This document shows, one piece after another, positions 43,712 through 52,446 of a DNA stretch of 64,000 bases. The stretch lies in NCBI RefSeq assembly GCF_000633535.1, contig NZ_AYMR01000013.1, forward strand, positions 37,369 through 101,368. Reading direction: 5' to 3'. Origin of the DNA: Leifsonia aquatica H1aii (lineage in GTDB: Bacteria; Actinomycetota; Actinomycetes; Actinomycetales; Microbacteriaceae). The position numbers and the translations under genes were made by a program. Positions within the stretch are counted from its first letter, which is position 1, and each line of letters starts with the position of its first letter. Under the pieces are notes generated by a model. It was not told the origin of the DNA and searched no databases. It saw only the letters and a program-made list of their open reading frames with translations.

Positions 43712-45391
43712 TCACTTGACGGGCTTCAGCGACTTGGCGACGTAGCCGATGTTGCCGGACAGCCAGTTGGAGGGCGTGGCCCAGAGGTTGTCCGTGGTCG
43801 GCATCCCGGTGAAGTACTGGTCGCGGTACGTGGTGACCGCGCCGTTCTGGCTCAGGATGATGTACGGCTGGTTCTCGGCGAAGTAGGTGCCGAGGGCCTG
43901 GTACGCGCTGGTCAGCTTCGCCGGGTCGTTCGTCCCGCCCGCCTCGGCGATCAGGCCGTCGACCGTCGGGTCGTCGAACCGCACGAAGTTGGCGTTCGCG
44001 GGCTTGCCGATCGGGGCGCTCTTGGCGGAGTCCAGGCTGTCGCTGAACTGCTGGAACGGGTTGGGGCCGGTCGGGATGCGGTCGTCGAGCAGGTCGAAGG
44101 TGCCGTTCTGCCGGGCGGTGGAGTACGCGCCGAGCGAGAGCTCCTCCGGTGTCGCCGTCACGCCGATCTTCGCGAAGTCCTGCACCAGCAGCTGGTTGGC
44201 GGTGATCGTGTCGGTGTAGCCCGTGACCGTGCTGATCTTGAAGGCGACCGGCTGGCCGTCCTTCCCGAGCAGCTTGCCGGAGCCGTCGTAGCTGTAGCCG
44301 GCGCCGGTCAGGATCTTCTTCGCCTTGTCGACGTCCTGGCCGAGCGTCTTGCCCTTGTAGTCGGCGGGGATGTAGGCCTCGTCGCGGGGCTGGAGGAGGC
44401 TGGTCGGGTTGGCCGGGGTGTCCGTGCCGCCGAAGGCCTGCTTGATGATCGCGTCGCGGTCGATGGAGAGGCTGAGCGCCTGACGGAACGCCAGGTCGTT
44501 GAACGGCGCCTTGCTGAGGTTGGGCATCAGCACCTTGATGTCCGCCGGGATCGACGTGTACTTGTTGTACTTCGGGTCCTTGTCGACGAACGACTTCTGC
44601 ACGTCCTGCAGCGCGATGCCGGCCCAGTCGATCTGCCCGGCGTTGAGCGAGTTGAGGGCGGCGGCGTTGCCGGTCGATGTGACCAGGCGGATGCCGGGGA
44701 TGGCCGGCTGGCCCTCCTGGTAGTAGTCCTTGTTGGCCGTCAGCGTCACCGACTGCGGGGTGAACTGGCCGAAGTCGAACGCACCGGTGCCGATGGGCTT
44801 CTGGTTGGTGGTCTTGGTCGGGTCCGGGATGCTCTTCCAGATGTGCTCGGGCACGATGAACGTCAGCCCGAGCAGGCGGTACTCGTTCGGGTAGTCCGGC
44901 TGGGTGAGGGTGATGTCGACGTGGGTGTCGTCCACGGCCTTCGCGTCGGCGATCTTGAGGCCGTAGAGGTTGAGCTCCGGCTTCTCCTTCAGCAGCGTGT
45001 AGGTGTAGGCGACGTCGGCGGCGGTGAAGGGCTTGCCGTCCTGCCATTTCACTCCGCTGCGCAGGGTGACGGAGTAGGTGAGGCCGTCGGGGGAGACGGT
45101 GTACTCGGTGCCGAGCCAGGGCTGCGGCTTCTCGTTCTTGGCGGAGTTGAAGTAGAAGAGGGGCTCGTAGATCGCCCCGAGCACGGCGCCGTTGGCGCCG
45201 TAGGCGACATCGGAGACGAACGGGTTGAAGTTGTCGGTCAGGTTGCCGGGGTTGCCGGAGTAGACGTTGAGGTAGCGAGCGCTCGAGCTGCTGCTTCCGC
45301 TGCCGGAGCAGCCCGTCACGGCGAGCGTCGTCGCCGCCAGGATCGCGAGAGCCGCAGCCACTCGCATCTTCATCGACTTGCGTGGTCGCAC
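43712..45391 (-). CDS. Family 5 extracellular solute-binding lipoprotein (locus B)
   Basis: 559-aa receptor of the locus B importer. Signal peptide with lipobox VTGC (Cys28), then a Ser/Gly linker and the family 5 fold (SVTLRSGVKWQDGKPFTAAD, KPIGTGAFDFGQFTP). GTG 45391 is chosen because GGAG lies 7 nt upstream; ATG starts at 45373 and 45367 lack a site. First gene of its operon, divergent from the locus B enzymes, so importer and enzymes are probably induced together. The ligand is unknown. Confidence 0.91.
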   Translation of the reverse strand: MRPRKSMKMRVAAALAILAATTLAVTGCSGSGSSSSSARYLNVYSGNPGNLTDNFNPFVSDVAYGANGAVLGAIYEPLFYFNSAKNEKPQPWLGTEYTVSPDGLTYSVTLRSGVKWQDGKPFTAADVAYTYTLLKEKPELNLYGLKIADAKAVDDTHVDITLTQPDYPNEYRLLGLTFIVPEHIWKSIPDPTKTTNQKPIGTGAFDFGQFTPQSVTLTANKDYYQEGQPAIPGIRLVTSTGNAAALNSLNAGQIDWAGIALQDVQKSFVDKDPKYNKYTSIPADIKVLMPNLSKAPFNDLAFRQALSLSIDRDAIIKQAFGGTDTPANPTSLLQPRDEAYIPADYKGKTLGQDVDKAKKILTGAGYSYDGSGKLLGKDGQPVAFKISTVTGYTDTITANQLLVQDFAKIGVTATPEELSLGAYSTARQNGTFDLLDDRIPTGPNPFQQFSDSLDSAKSAPIGKPANANFVRFDDPTVDGLIAEAGGTNDPAKLTSAYQALGTYFAENQPYIILSQNGAVTTYRDQYFTGMPTTDNLWATPSNWLSGNIGYVAKSLKPVK

Positions 45392-45557
45392 TGCATTTCT
45401 CCTCGGTGTTCGGGGAATGGATTGAGCGAGAGCATACATAGCGGTCCATAGAGGTAGCAAGAGGTATTTTGTTACGGAAAGATTTCCGGGATTGATATAG
45501 ACCAAATGCGTACCACATGGCTACTATGACAAACACCCACCGCCCACAGGAGGAAAT
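45392..45557. promoter_or_regulatory. Divergent regulatory region of locus B
   Basis: 166 bp, AT-rich for this genome. Contains two inverted copies of GGTCYATA (45444 on plus, about 45498-45507 on minus), candidates for the GntR/UTRA regulator encoded in the operon. A possible -10 TACTAT lies about 30 nt before the dehydrogenase start and AGGAGG just before it. Confidence 0.5.
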
Positions 45558-46598
45558 GTGATTCGAGTCGGTCTTCTCGGTTCCGGTTTCATCGCCGACA
45601 CCTACGCGGACGCCATGCAGGACGTCCGCGGCGCCGAGATCGTCGCCACCTACTCCCGCGATCTCGGCCGCGCCGAGGCATTCGCGGAGAAGTGGGGCCC
45701 CATCGCCCGCCAGTACGACGACATGGCGGCGCTCTGCGCCGACCCCGAGATCGACCTCGTCGTCATCGCCCTCCCCAACGAGGCGCACGTGGAGGCCGTG
45801 CGGATCGCCGCCGCGGCCGGCAAGGGCATCGTCTGCACCAAACCGCTCGCCCGCACGGGCGCCGAAGCGGCCGAGATCGTGCGCATCGTGCGCGAGGCGG
45901 GCGTCTGGCACGGCTACGCCGAGAGCTCGGTGTTCTCGCCCAACATCGCCAAGGCCCACCAGATGGTCACCGCCGGCGCGATCGGCGAACCGCTGACCAT
46001 GCGCGCCCGCGAGGCGCACTCCGGCCCGCACGCGCCGCACTTCTGGGACGCGGAGACCGCCGGAGGCGGCGCCCTGCTCGACATGGGCTGCCACACGGTG
46101 GAGTCGGCCCGGCACTTCTTCGGCAAGGACAACCCCGTCACCGAGGTCTTCGCCTGGGGCGCGACGATGGTCCACTCCGACAAGACCACCGGCGAGGACA
46201 CCGCGATCGCCCTGCTGAAGTTCGCGGGCGGTCAGCTCGCCCAGATCGAGTCGTCGTGGATCGAGAAGGGCGGCATGCAGCTGCGCCACGAGCTCGTCGG
46301 CACCGCGGGCCGCCTGGTCACCGACACCTCCCACACCCCGGTCTGGGGTTTCATCGAGAACCCCGCCGGCTACCTGGTCGAGAAGGCGGACGCCGAGACG
46401 GGCTGGGTCTACCCGGTGCCCGAAGAGGCCAGGGCCTACGGTTTCAGTCAGGAGATGCGCCACTTCGTCGAGCGGTTCGCCGCCGGCGAGGCCCCGGACG
46501 AGACCTTCGACGACGGCTTCGTCGTCAACTGCATCCTCGACGCCTGCTACACCTCGATGCGCACCGGGGTCTGGGAGACCGTGAGCCTCGACCGATGA
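45558..46598 (+). CDS. Gfo/Idh/MocA-family dehydrogenase 1 (locus B)
   Basis: 346 aa. Rossmann motif GLLGSGFIA, a TKP variant of the EKP signature with the catalytic-site Lys95, and LLDMGCHTVES in the C-terminal domain carrying the usual Asp and His. Expected to oxidise a sugar or cyclitol hydroxyl with NAD(P). First gene of the divergent operon, with a strong AGGAGG site; overlaps the regulator gene by ATGA. Confidence 0.88.
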   Translation: MIRVGLLGSGFIADTYADAMQDVRGAEIVATYSRDLGRAEAFAEKWGPIARQYDDMAALCADPEIDLVVIALPNEAHVEAVRIAAAAGKGIVCTKPLARTGAEAAEIVRIVREAGVWHGYAESSVFSPNIAKAHQMVTAGAIGEPLTMRAREAHSGPHAPHFWDAETAGGGALLDMGCHTVESARHFFGKDNPVTEVFAWGATMVHSDKTTGEDTAIALLKFAGGQLAQIESSWIEKGGMQLRHELVGTAGRLVTDTSHTPVWGFIENPAGYLVEKADAETGWVYPVPEEARAYGFSQEMRHFVERFAAGEAPDETFDDGFVVNCILDACYTSMRTGVWETVSLDR

Positions 46599-47389
46599 CG
46601 CAGACGCCCGAAGCGGCACCGCTCGGCATCGGCCAGGCGAGCGTGCGCACCGACTACCCCGACCCGCTCTGGGTGCAGGCGGCCGACTCGCTCCGCGCGC
46701 GGATCGACGGCGGCGAGCTGCGCGCCGGCAGCAGGCTCCCTCCCGAGCGCGAGCTCTGCCGGCTGCTCGGCATCAGCCGGGTCACGCTGCGCAAGGCGCT
46801 GCAGTCGCTGGTCGAGGACGGCGCGCTCGCCCCGTCGCACGGACGCGGCTGGTACGTCTCCGGTGCAGGCGACACCCGGAACGAGTGGCCCAACAGCCTC
46901 GAGTCCTTCAGCGAGACCGCCGAGCGGATGGGGCTCGACGCCACCTCGCGGGTGCTGCAGGCGAGCATCGCCCCCTCGACGATCGACGACGCCGAACTGC
47001 TCGGCATCGCGCCCGGGCTGCCGCTCTTCCGGCTGGGCCGGGTGCGGATGCTCGGCGGCGTGCCGATCGCCCTGGACTGGGCCCTCATCCCCGCGGCCTT
47101 GCTCCCCGACGCCGACCGGCACGACTTCGAGATCGACTCCCTCTACGAGGCCCTCACCGCGGCGGGCAACGAGCTCGCCAACGCCGAGACCACGATCGAG
47201 GCGCGGGAGGCCGGAACCGACATCGCCGACCAGCTCGGCGTGGAGGCCGGAACGCCCACCCTCGTCATGCACCAGGTGGTGCGCAATCGCGCCGAGCGCG
47301 CCGTGCTCGCCTCCACCGTGCAGTACGCGGGCGACCGCTACCGGCTGCGCACCTACTTCGCCCGTCACAACCGATCGGAGACTCCGTGA
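46595..47389 (+). CDS. GntR/HutC-family (UTRA) regulator, locus B
   Basis: 264 aa. Winged helix with LPPERELCRLLGISRVTLRKAL (about 50-72), then a UTRA domain. The recognition helix and several domain-joining stretches (GRGWYVS, NSLESFSETAERMGLDATSRVL) closely match the locus A regulator, so both may bind similar DNA or ligands. Encoded inside the operon, overlapping neighbours at both ends, which fits autoregulation. Confidence 0.9.
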   Translation: MTQTPEAAPLGIGQASVRTDYPDPLWVQAADSLRARIDGGELRAGSRLPPERELCRLLGISRVTLRKALQSLVEDGALAPSHGRGWYVSGAGDTRNEWPNSLESFSETAERMGLDATSRVLQASIAPSTIDDAELLGIAPGLPLFRLGRVRMLGGVPIALDWALIPAALLPDADRHDFEIDSLYEALTAAGNELANAETTIEAREAGTDIADQLGVEAGTPTLVMHQVVRNRAERAVLASTVQYAGDRYRLRTYFARHNRSETP

Positions 47390-49425
47390 CCGACACCGCC
47401 ACGACCGCGACCGCCACCGTCGCCGCCGCGCTCGCCTCTCTCCGCCCGGAGGAGGTCGCCGCCTCCCGCGCCGTCCTCAAGCGCGCGGGCCTGCTCGGAC
47501 CCGACACGCATGTCGCGTACTTCGGCCTGCTCGAGCAGGACAAGCGCACGCTGCTCGCCGCGGGCGCCGTGCCCGAGGCCCGCCGGTTCCGCGCGATGCT
47601 GGTCGACCTCGCGTCCGGCGCCTCCCACGACGTCGTGGTCTGCCCGGCCGAGGACCGCGTCGTGTCCGCCGTCGAGCTCGACCCCGCCGACGGTCAGGTG
47701 CCCGTCGTGCTCGCCGAGTTCGGCCTGGTCGAGGAGGTCGTGCACCAGGACGAGCGCTGGCTCGCCGCGATGGCCAAGCGCGGCCTCACCGACCTCTCGA
47801 CGCTGCGCGTGAACCCGCTCTCCGCCGGGGTGCTCGCGCCGGAGGAGGCCGGTCGCCGCATCCAGCGCTGCTTCACCTTCGTGCAGAAGACGCCGGACGA
47901 CCTCGGCTGGGCGCACCCCGTGGACGGCATCACCGTGATGGTCGACGTCGTCACCCGCGAGGTGCTCGACGTGATCGACTACGTCGAGTTCCCGGTGCCG
48001 CAGGAGGACGGCAACTTCCACCTCCCGGAGTGGGTGGGCAAGCCGCCGCGCGCGGGGCTGAAGCCGATCGAGATCACCCAGCCGGAGGGGCCGAGCTTCA
48101 CCATCGACGACGACGGTGTGCTCTCGTGGGCGGGCTGGCAGCTCCAGGTGTCGTTCGACCAGCGTGAAGGCCTCGTCTTCCACAACGTCTCGATCGACGA
48201 CGACGGGGTGCAGCGCCCGGTGCTCTACCGCGCCTCCATCGCCGAGATGATGGTGCCGTACGGCGACCCGAGCCCGCAGCGCTGGTTCCAGAACTTCTTC
48301 GACTGCGGCGAGTACCTGCTCGGCGGCTTCGCGAACTCGCTGGAGCTGGGCTGCGACTGCGTCGGCGACATCACCTACCTGGATGCGACGCTGGCCGACA
48401 ACGCCGGCAACGTGCGGGTCATCCCGCAGGCCATCTGCATCCACGAGGAGGACACCGGGATCCTCTGGAAGCACTTCGACAACTGGAACGGCTCCAGCGA
48501 CTCGCGGCGCAACCGCCGTCTGGTCGTGAGCTTCTTCGTCACGGTGGGCAACTACGACTACGGCTTCTACTGGTACTTCTCGCTCGACGGAGCGATCGAG
48601 CTGGAGGTGAAGGCGACCGGTGTCGTGTTCACGTCGGCCTATCCGGGGCCGGGCTACGCCTATGCCTCCGAACTCGCGCCGGGCCTGGGCGCCCCGTACC
48701 ACCAGCACCTCTTCTCGGCCCGCCTCGACATGATGGTCGACGGCGCGCAAAACAACGTGGACGAGCTGGAGGCGACCCTCGTGCCCCGAGGCCCGGCCAA
48801 TCCGACCGGCACGGGGATCACCCAGACCGTCACCCGGCTGCGCACCGAGAAGGAGGCGCAACGGATGGCCGACAACGCCCGCGGGCGGGTCTGGCTGGTC
48901 TCGAACCCGCACAAGCAGAACCGGCTCGGCCGCGACGTGGGCTACGTGCTCTTCCCCGAAGGGCAGCCCGCGCTGCTGGCGGACGAGGAGTCCGACATCC
49001 ACGCTCGCGCCACCTACTCGGCCAAGCACCTCTGGGTGACGCCGTACGAGCCCGCCGAGCTGTACCCCGCCGGCGACTTCGTGAACATGCACCCGGGAGG
49101 CGCGGGTCTGCCCGCCTGGACCGCCGCCGATCGCTCGGTCGAGGACGCGGACGTGGTGCTCTGGCACACCTTCGGCCTGACCCACTTCCCGCGCATCGAG
49201 GACTGGCCGATCATGCCCGTCGACTCGGCCGGCTTCGTGCTGAAGCCGCACGGGTTCTTCGGGGCGAACCCGACGATGGACATCCCGGAGTCGGTGAGCG
49301 ACCACTGCGCACCGGGCGGCCACGCGGGACACGCGGGCCACCACGACGACCATGCGGGACACCACGACGGGCACGACGGCCACCACGCCGCCGTCGGCCA
49401 CGAGGACGAAGGGCACGGAGCATGA
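47386..49425 (+). CDS. Copper-containing primary amine oxidase with His-rich C-terminal tail
   Basis: 679-aa TPQ enzyme oxidising a primary amine to aldehyde, ammonia and hydrogen peroxide. All key residues are present and offset by +8 from Arthrobacter phenylethylamine oxidase: catalytic base D306 (FFDCGEYLLG), TPQ-precursor Y390 (VGNYDYG), copper ligands H439, H441 (HQHLF) and H600 (THFPRIEDW). No signal peptide, so cytoplasmic. The last 40 residues hold 13 His with Gly and Asp, a probable copper-binding tail. It overlaps the regulator and isomerase genes by 4 nt. Presence in a sugar-dehydrogenase operon is unusual. Confidence 0.95.
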   Translation: MTDTATTATATVAAALASLRPEEVAASRAVLKRAGLLGPDTHVAYFGLLEQDKRTLLAAGAVPEARRFRAMLVDLASGASHDVVVCPAEDRVVSAVELDPADGQVPVVLAEFGLVEEVVHQDERWLAAMAKRGLTDLSTLRVNPLSAGVLAPEEAGRRIQRCFTFVQKTPDDLGWAHPVDGITVMVDVVTREVLDVIDYVEFPVPQEDGNFHLPEWVGKPPRAGLKPIEITQPEGPSFTIDDDGVLSWAGWQLQVSFDQREGLVFHNVSIDDDGVQRPVLYRASIAEMMVPYGDPSPQRWFQNFFDCGEYLLGGFANSLELGCDCVGDITYLDATLADNAGNVRVIPQAICIHEEDTGILWKHFDNWNGSSDSRRNRRLVVSFFVTVGNYDYGFYWYFSLDGAIELEVKATGVVFTSAYPGPGYAYASELAPGLGAPYHQHLFSARLDMMVDGAQNNVDELEATLVPRGPANPTGTGITQTVTRLRTEKEAQRMADNARGRVWLVSNPHKQNRLGRDVGYVLFPEGQPALLADEESDIHARATYSAKHLWVTPYEPAELYPAGDFVNMHPGGAGLPAWTAADRSVEDADVVLWHTFGLTHFPRIEDWPIMPVDSAGFVLKPHGFFGANPTMDIPESVSDHCAPGGHAGHAGHHDDHAGHHDGHDGHHAAVGHEDEGHGA

Positions 49426-50126
49426 GCCTCGGCATCCAGCTGTACAGCGTCCGCGACGACATCGGCCCCGAGGCGCTTCCGGCCACCCTGACGCGGCTGG
49501 CGGGCCTCGGCTTCACCCATGCCGAGCCGTACGACATCCTGAGCGACACCGAAGGGCTGAACGCCGCCCTCGACACCGCCGGGCTGCGCGCCGACACCGC
49601 CCACGCCAAGATCACCGAGCTCGACCACGTGCAGGTGCTCGATGCGGCGGAGCGGCTGGGGATCGGCACCGTGATCGTGCCGTTCGTGCCGCCCGCCAGC
49701 ATCGCCGAGCGGTCGGGCGTGCTCGCCCTGGCCGACGCGATCAACGCGCTGGTGCCGGTGGCCGCCGACCGGGGCGTCCGCCTCGGCTACCACAACCACG
49801 ACTTCGAGTTCGCGCAGCGCATCGGCGAGAGCACGGCCTACGACGTGCTGGTCGACGCCCTCGACCCGGCCGTGGTGCTGGAGCTCGACACCTACTGGGC
49901 CGCCGTCGGCGGCGAGGACGTGCGCACCCTCATCCCGAGGCTCGGCGACCGGGTGCGATTCCTGCACGTGAAGGAGGACGACACGAATCCGTTCGACGTC
50001 GCCGAAGCGGTCGCCCTCGCGGCCTCCCTCGAGCTGCCGGTCGTCGAGGTCGTCGTGCACGAGGGGGACGTGTTCCCGCTGATCGAGCACAATGCCGCCT
50101 ACTTCACCGGACTGGTGCGCGCATGA
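49422..50126 (+). CDS. TIM-barrel sugar phosphate isomerase/epimerase-like protein (locus B)
   Basis: 234 aa, same superfamily as the locus A protein. Starts MSLGIQLYSVRDD, typical of the group; likely metal-site motifs are GYHNHDFEF (H124, H126), LELDTYW and FLHVKE. Likely acts on the keto product of one of the two dehydrogenases. ATGA overlap at both ends. Confidence 0.85.
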   Translation: MSLGIQLYSVRDDIGPEALPATLTRLAGLGFTHAEPYDILSDTEGLNAALDTAGLRADTAHAKITELDHVQVLDAAERLGIGTVIVPFVPPASIAERSGVLALADAINALVPVAADRGVRLGYHNHDFEFAQRIGESTAYDVLVDALDPAVVLELDTYWAAVGGEDVRTLIPRLGDRVRFLHVKEDDTNPFDVAEAVALAASLELPVVEVVVHEGDVFPLIEHNAAYFTGLVRA

Positions 50127-51292
50127 CCGCCGTGTCGGCCCCGACCGGCGTCGGCATCATCGGTGCGGGCAACATCTCGGACGAGTACCTGCGGTCGCTC
50201 GCCCAGTACCCCGACGTGCATGTGGTGGCCATCGCCGACCTCGACCTCGAACGGGCGCGCGCCCAAGCGGAGCGCTTCGGAGTCCCCGCCGCCGTCACGG
50301 TGGACGAGCTGCTCGGCCGGGACGACGTGGAGATCGTGGTCAACCTGACCATTCCCGCGGCGCACGCCGAGGTCGCGCTCGCGGCCATCGCCGCAGGCAA
50401 GCACGTCTGGGGCGAGAAGCCGCTGACGCTGGACCTGGCGAGCGCACGCGCCGTGCTCGACGCGGCCGCCGCAGCCGGGGTCGTGGTCGCCAACGCGCCG
50501 GACACGATCCTCGGCGAGGGCATCCAGAACTCCCACCGCCTTCTGGCGGACGGTGCGATCGGCGTGCCCCGCACGCTGCTCACGCTGATGCAGGGTCCCG
50601 GCCCGGACTCGTGGCACCCGCGCCCGCAGTTCCTCTTCGCCCGCGGCGCGGGCCCGCTGTTCGACATCGGCCCCTACTACGTCAGCACGATGATCCAGCT
50701 GCTCGGCCCGATCGCCTCGGTGGAGGCGGTGGGCCAGCGGCCCCGAGCCGAGCGCGTCGTCGGCTCCGGTCCCGATGCGGGCACCCGCTTCCCGGTCGAG
50801 GTCGACACCCATCTCAGCGTGCTGACCCGGTTCGCCTCCGGGGTCGTCGGCACCTCGGTCTACAGCTTCGATTCGCCGCGGCGCCGTCAGACGTTCGAGA
50901 TCACGGGCGCCGACGGCGTGCTGGAGGTGCCGGTCAGCGGTTTCGACGGCGCCACGCGCGTGCTCGCGGGCGACGACCGCGACACCGAGTGGGTCGACGT
51001 TCCTCCGCCCGGCGTGCACCGCGAACGTGGTGTCGGCGTGCTCGAACTCGCCCGTGCCCTGCGCGCGGGCCGGCCACCGCGCGCCTCGGGGGAGCTCGCG
51101 CTGCATGCGCTGGAGGTCATGCTCGCGATCGAGCACTCGGCCGGCACCGGCGCCGCCGTCGCGATCGACAGCACCGCCCCCGTGGTGGAACCGCTGCCGG
51201 CCGACTGGGATCCGACGGCGGCGACGCCCGGCGGGTCCGCACCATCCACGCCGGCGGAAGGCCGCACGGCACCAGCTAGGGGAGTCCGATGA
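50123..51292 (+). CDS. Gfo/Idh/MocA-family dehydrogenase 2 (locus B)
   Basis: 389 aa. Rossmann GIIGAGNIS, EKP at 98-100, and FDIGPYYVS in place of the usual DxGxH, so the histidine position is Tyr, as in one common subgroup. Only distantly like the first dehydrogenase, suggesting a different substrate or a reverse (reducing) step. The C-terminal 40 residues are Pro/Ala-rich and probably disordered. Confidence 0.88.
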   Translation: MTAVSAPTGVGIIGAGNISDEYLRSLAQYPDVHVVAIADLDLERARAQAERFGVPAAVTVDELLGRDDVEIVVNLTIPAAHAEVALAAIAAGKHVWGEKPLTLDLASARAVLDAAAAAGVVVANAPDTILGEGIQNSHRLLADGAIGVPRTLLTLMQGPGPDSWHPRPQFLFARGAGPLFDIGPYYVSTMIQLLGPIASVEAVGQRPRAERVVGSGPDAGTRFPVEVDTHLSVLTRFASGVVGTSVYSFDSPRRRQTFEITGADGVLEVPVSGFDGATRVLAGDDRDTEWVDVPPPGVHRERGVGVLELARALRAGRPPRASGELALHALEVMLAIEHSAGTGAAVAIDSTAPVVEPLPADWDPTAATPGGSAPSTPAEGRTAPARGVR

Positions 51293-52308
51293 ACGGGTAC
51301 ATCACTTTCGCGTCCGCCCGGGCGACGCAGGCCGAGGAGCTCGGTCGCGCGATCCCGCTGATCGCCGACCAGATCGCGGCTCGTGCCGCGCTCGGCCAGC
51401 TCAGCGGGCCGGGGCCGATCTTCGTCGGCATCGGCGCGAGCCTGGCGGCCGCCTGCGCGCCGGTCTGGGCGCTCCGGTCGCGCGGCATCCACTCGTGGCG
51501 GCTGGGCGCCGGCGACTACCCGCTCCCCTTCCCGCGGAGCGTCCACCCGATCGTGGGCATCTCGCAGAGTGGCCGCAGTGCGGAGACGCTCGCGGTGCTG
51601 GAGTCGGTTCCGGAGGAACTGCGGTTCGCCGTCGTCAACAGCGAGCCGTCGCCGATCGGACGGATCGCGTCCACGCTGTCGCTGGGCAACCTCGCCGACA
51701 GCTACGCGTCGACGCTGGGTTACACCGCCACGATCGCCGCGCTCGGCATGTTCGCCGACAGCTGGGAGGGCGGTGCGCCGGACGCCGGCTGGCACCGTCT
51801 CGCGGAGACGTTCGCCGACGCCGAGGAGCGGCTCGCGGCGCCGGTCGCCGCGCTCGCGGAGCTCTTCGCGTCCGTCTCGTCGAGCGACTTCGTCGGCGCC
51901 GGCCCTGCGGTCGGCTCGGCCGAGGCGGGCGCGTTGCTCTTCCGCGAGGTCGCGCGCATCCCCGCCACCGGCATGAGCACGCGCCAGTACCTGCACGGCT
52001 CGATGGAGTCGGCCGGGGACGGCGTGCATGTGGTCTTCGGGGACAGCCGCGAACTCGACCTCGCGACCACGCTGGCCGACGCCGGCCACCACGTCATCCT
52101 CATCACCGGCGAGCAGATCACCGGCTCCCGCACGCTGCACCCGGTGCGGCTGCCCAAGCTGCCCGCGCCTCAGCGGGCGATCCTGGAGGCGCTGGTGGTG
52201 CAGCTGCTCGTGGGCGCGGTCGCCGATGTGCGCGGCGTGGACATCGAGGAGTTCGTCTTCCACAACGCCGACACCAAGGTCCCGGCGGACGCGGGAGGGG
52301 TCGCGTGA
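51289..52308 (+). CDS. SIS-domain sugar isomerase/deglycase (FrlB/GlmS-isomerase-like)
   Basis: 339 aa with two SIS domains and no glutaminase domain. The sugar-phosphate loop is SQSGRSAET (92-100). E220 and H236, 16 residues apart in FREVARIPATG and YLHGS, match E488/H504 of GlmS and E224/H240 of the fructoselysine-6-phosphate deglycase FrlB, and the length equals FrlB. The activity is therefore either amino-sugar-phosphate deamination/isomerisation or deglycation of a sugar-phosphate-amine adduct. It directly precedes a sugar kinase that could supply the phosphate. Confidence 0.85.
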   Translation: MNGYITFASARATQAEELGRAIPLIADQIAARAALGQLSGPGPIFVGIGASLAAACAPVWALRSRGIHSWRLGAGDYPLPFPRSVHPIVGISQSGRSAETLAVLESVPEELRFAVVNSEPSPIGRIASTLSLGNLADSYASTLGYTATIAALGMFADSWEGGAPDAGWHRLAETFADAEERLAAPVAALAELFASVSSSDFVGAGPAVGSAEAGALLFREVARIPATGMSTRQYLHGSMESAGDGVHVVFGDSRELDLATTLADAGHHVILITGEQITGSRTLHPVRLPKLPAPQRAILEALVVQLLVGAVADVRGVDIEEFVFHNADTKVPADAGGVA

Positions 52309-52446
52309 CGGCTGGAGATGCGGCCGCGGCTGCGGCTGAAGTGATCGTGGGCTTGGATGCGCCTGCTGGTCGCTGTCACCATGCGGGAGGGGTCGCGTGA
52401 GGGCTGGAGGAATGGCTGCGGCCGAACTGATCGTGGGCTTGGATGC
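52291..52446 (+). repeat. Tandem duplication of the SIS-kinase gene junction
   Basis: The segment starting GCGGGAGGGGTCGCGTGA occurs at 52291 and again at 52383, a 92-bp period. Both copies run on through the kinase start to ATCGTGGGCTTGGATGC. Copy 1 has 6 extra bases in the Ala codons. As 92 is not a multiple of 3, copy 1 reads into the stop of copy 2. Confidence 0.88.
52305..52400 (+). CDS. 31-codon leader cistron made from a duplicated kinase 5' end
   Basis: Starts at a GTG overlapping the SIS stop and ends at a TGA overlapping the kinase GTG. Its first residues (VTAGDAAAAAAEVIVGLDA) mirror the kinase N-terminus (VRAGGMAAAELIVGLDA), then diverge, and it ends like the SIS protein (AGGVA). 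It may be a mere remnant, but it keeps the GTGA coupling chain intact, so it could set the translation level of the kinase. Confidence 0.55.
   Translation: MTAGDAAAAAAEVIVGLDAPAGRCHHAGGVA

Noticed and set aside
43614..46619. A 1001-codon open frame on the minus strand across the locus B control region
   Set aside because: It overlaps the binding-protein gene in another frame and the divergent dehydrogenase. The translation is low-complexity and Arg/Gly-rich.
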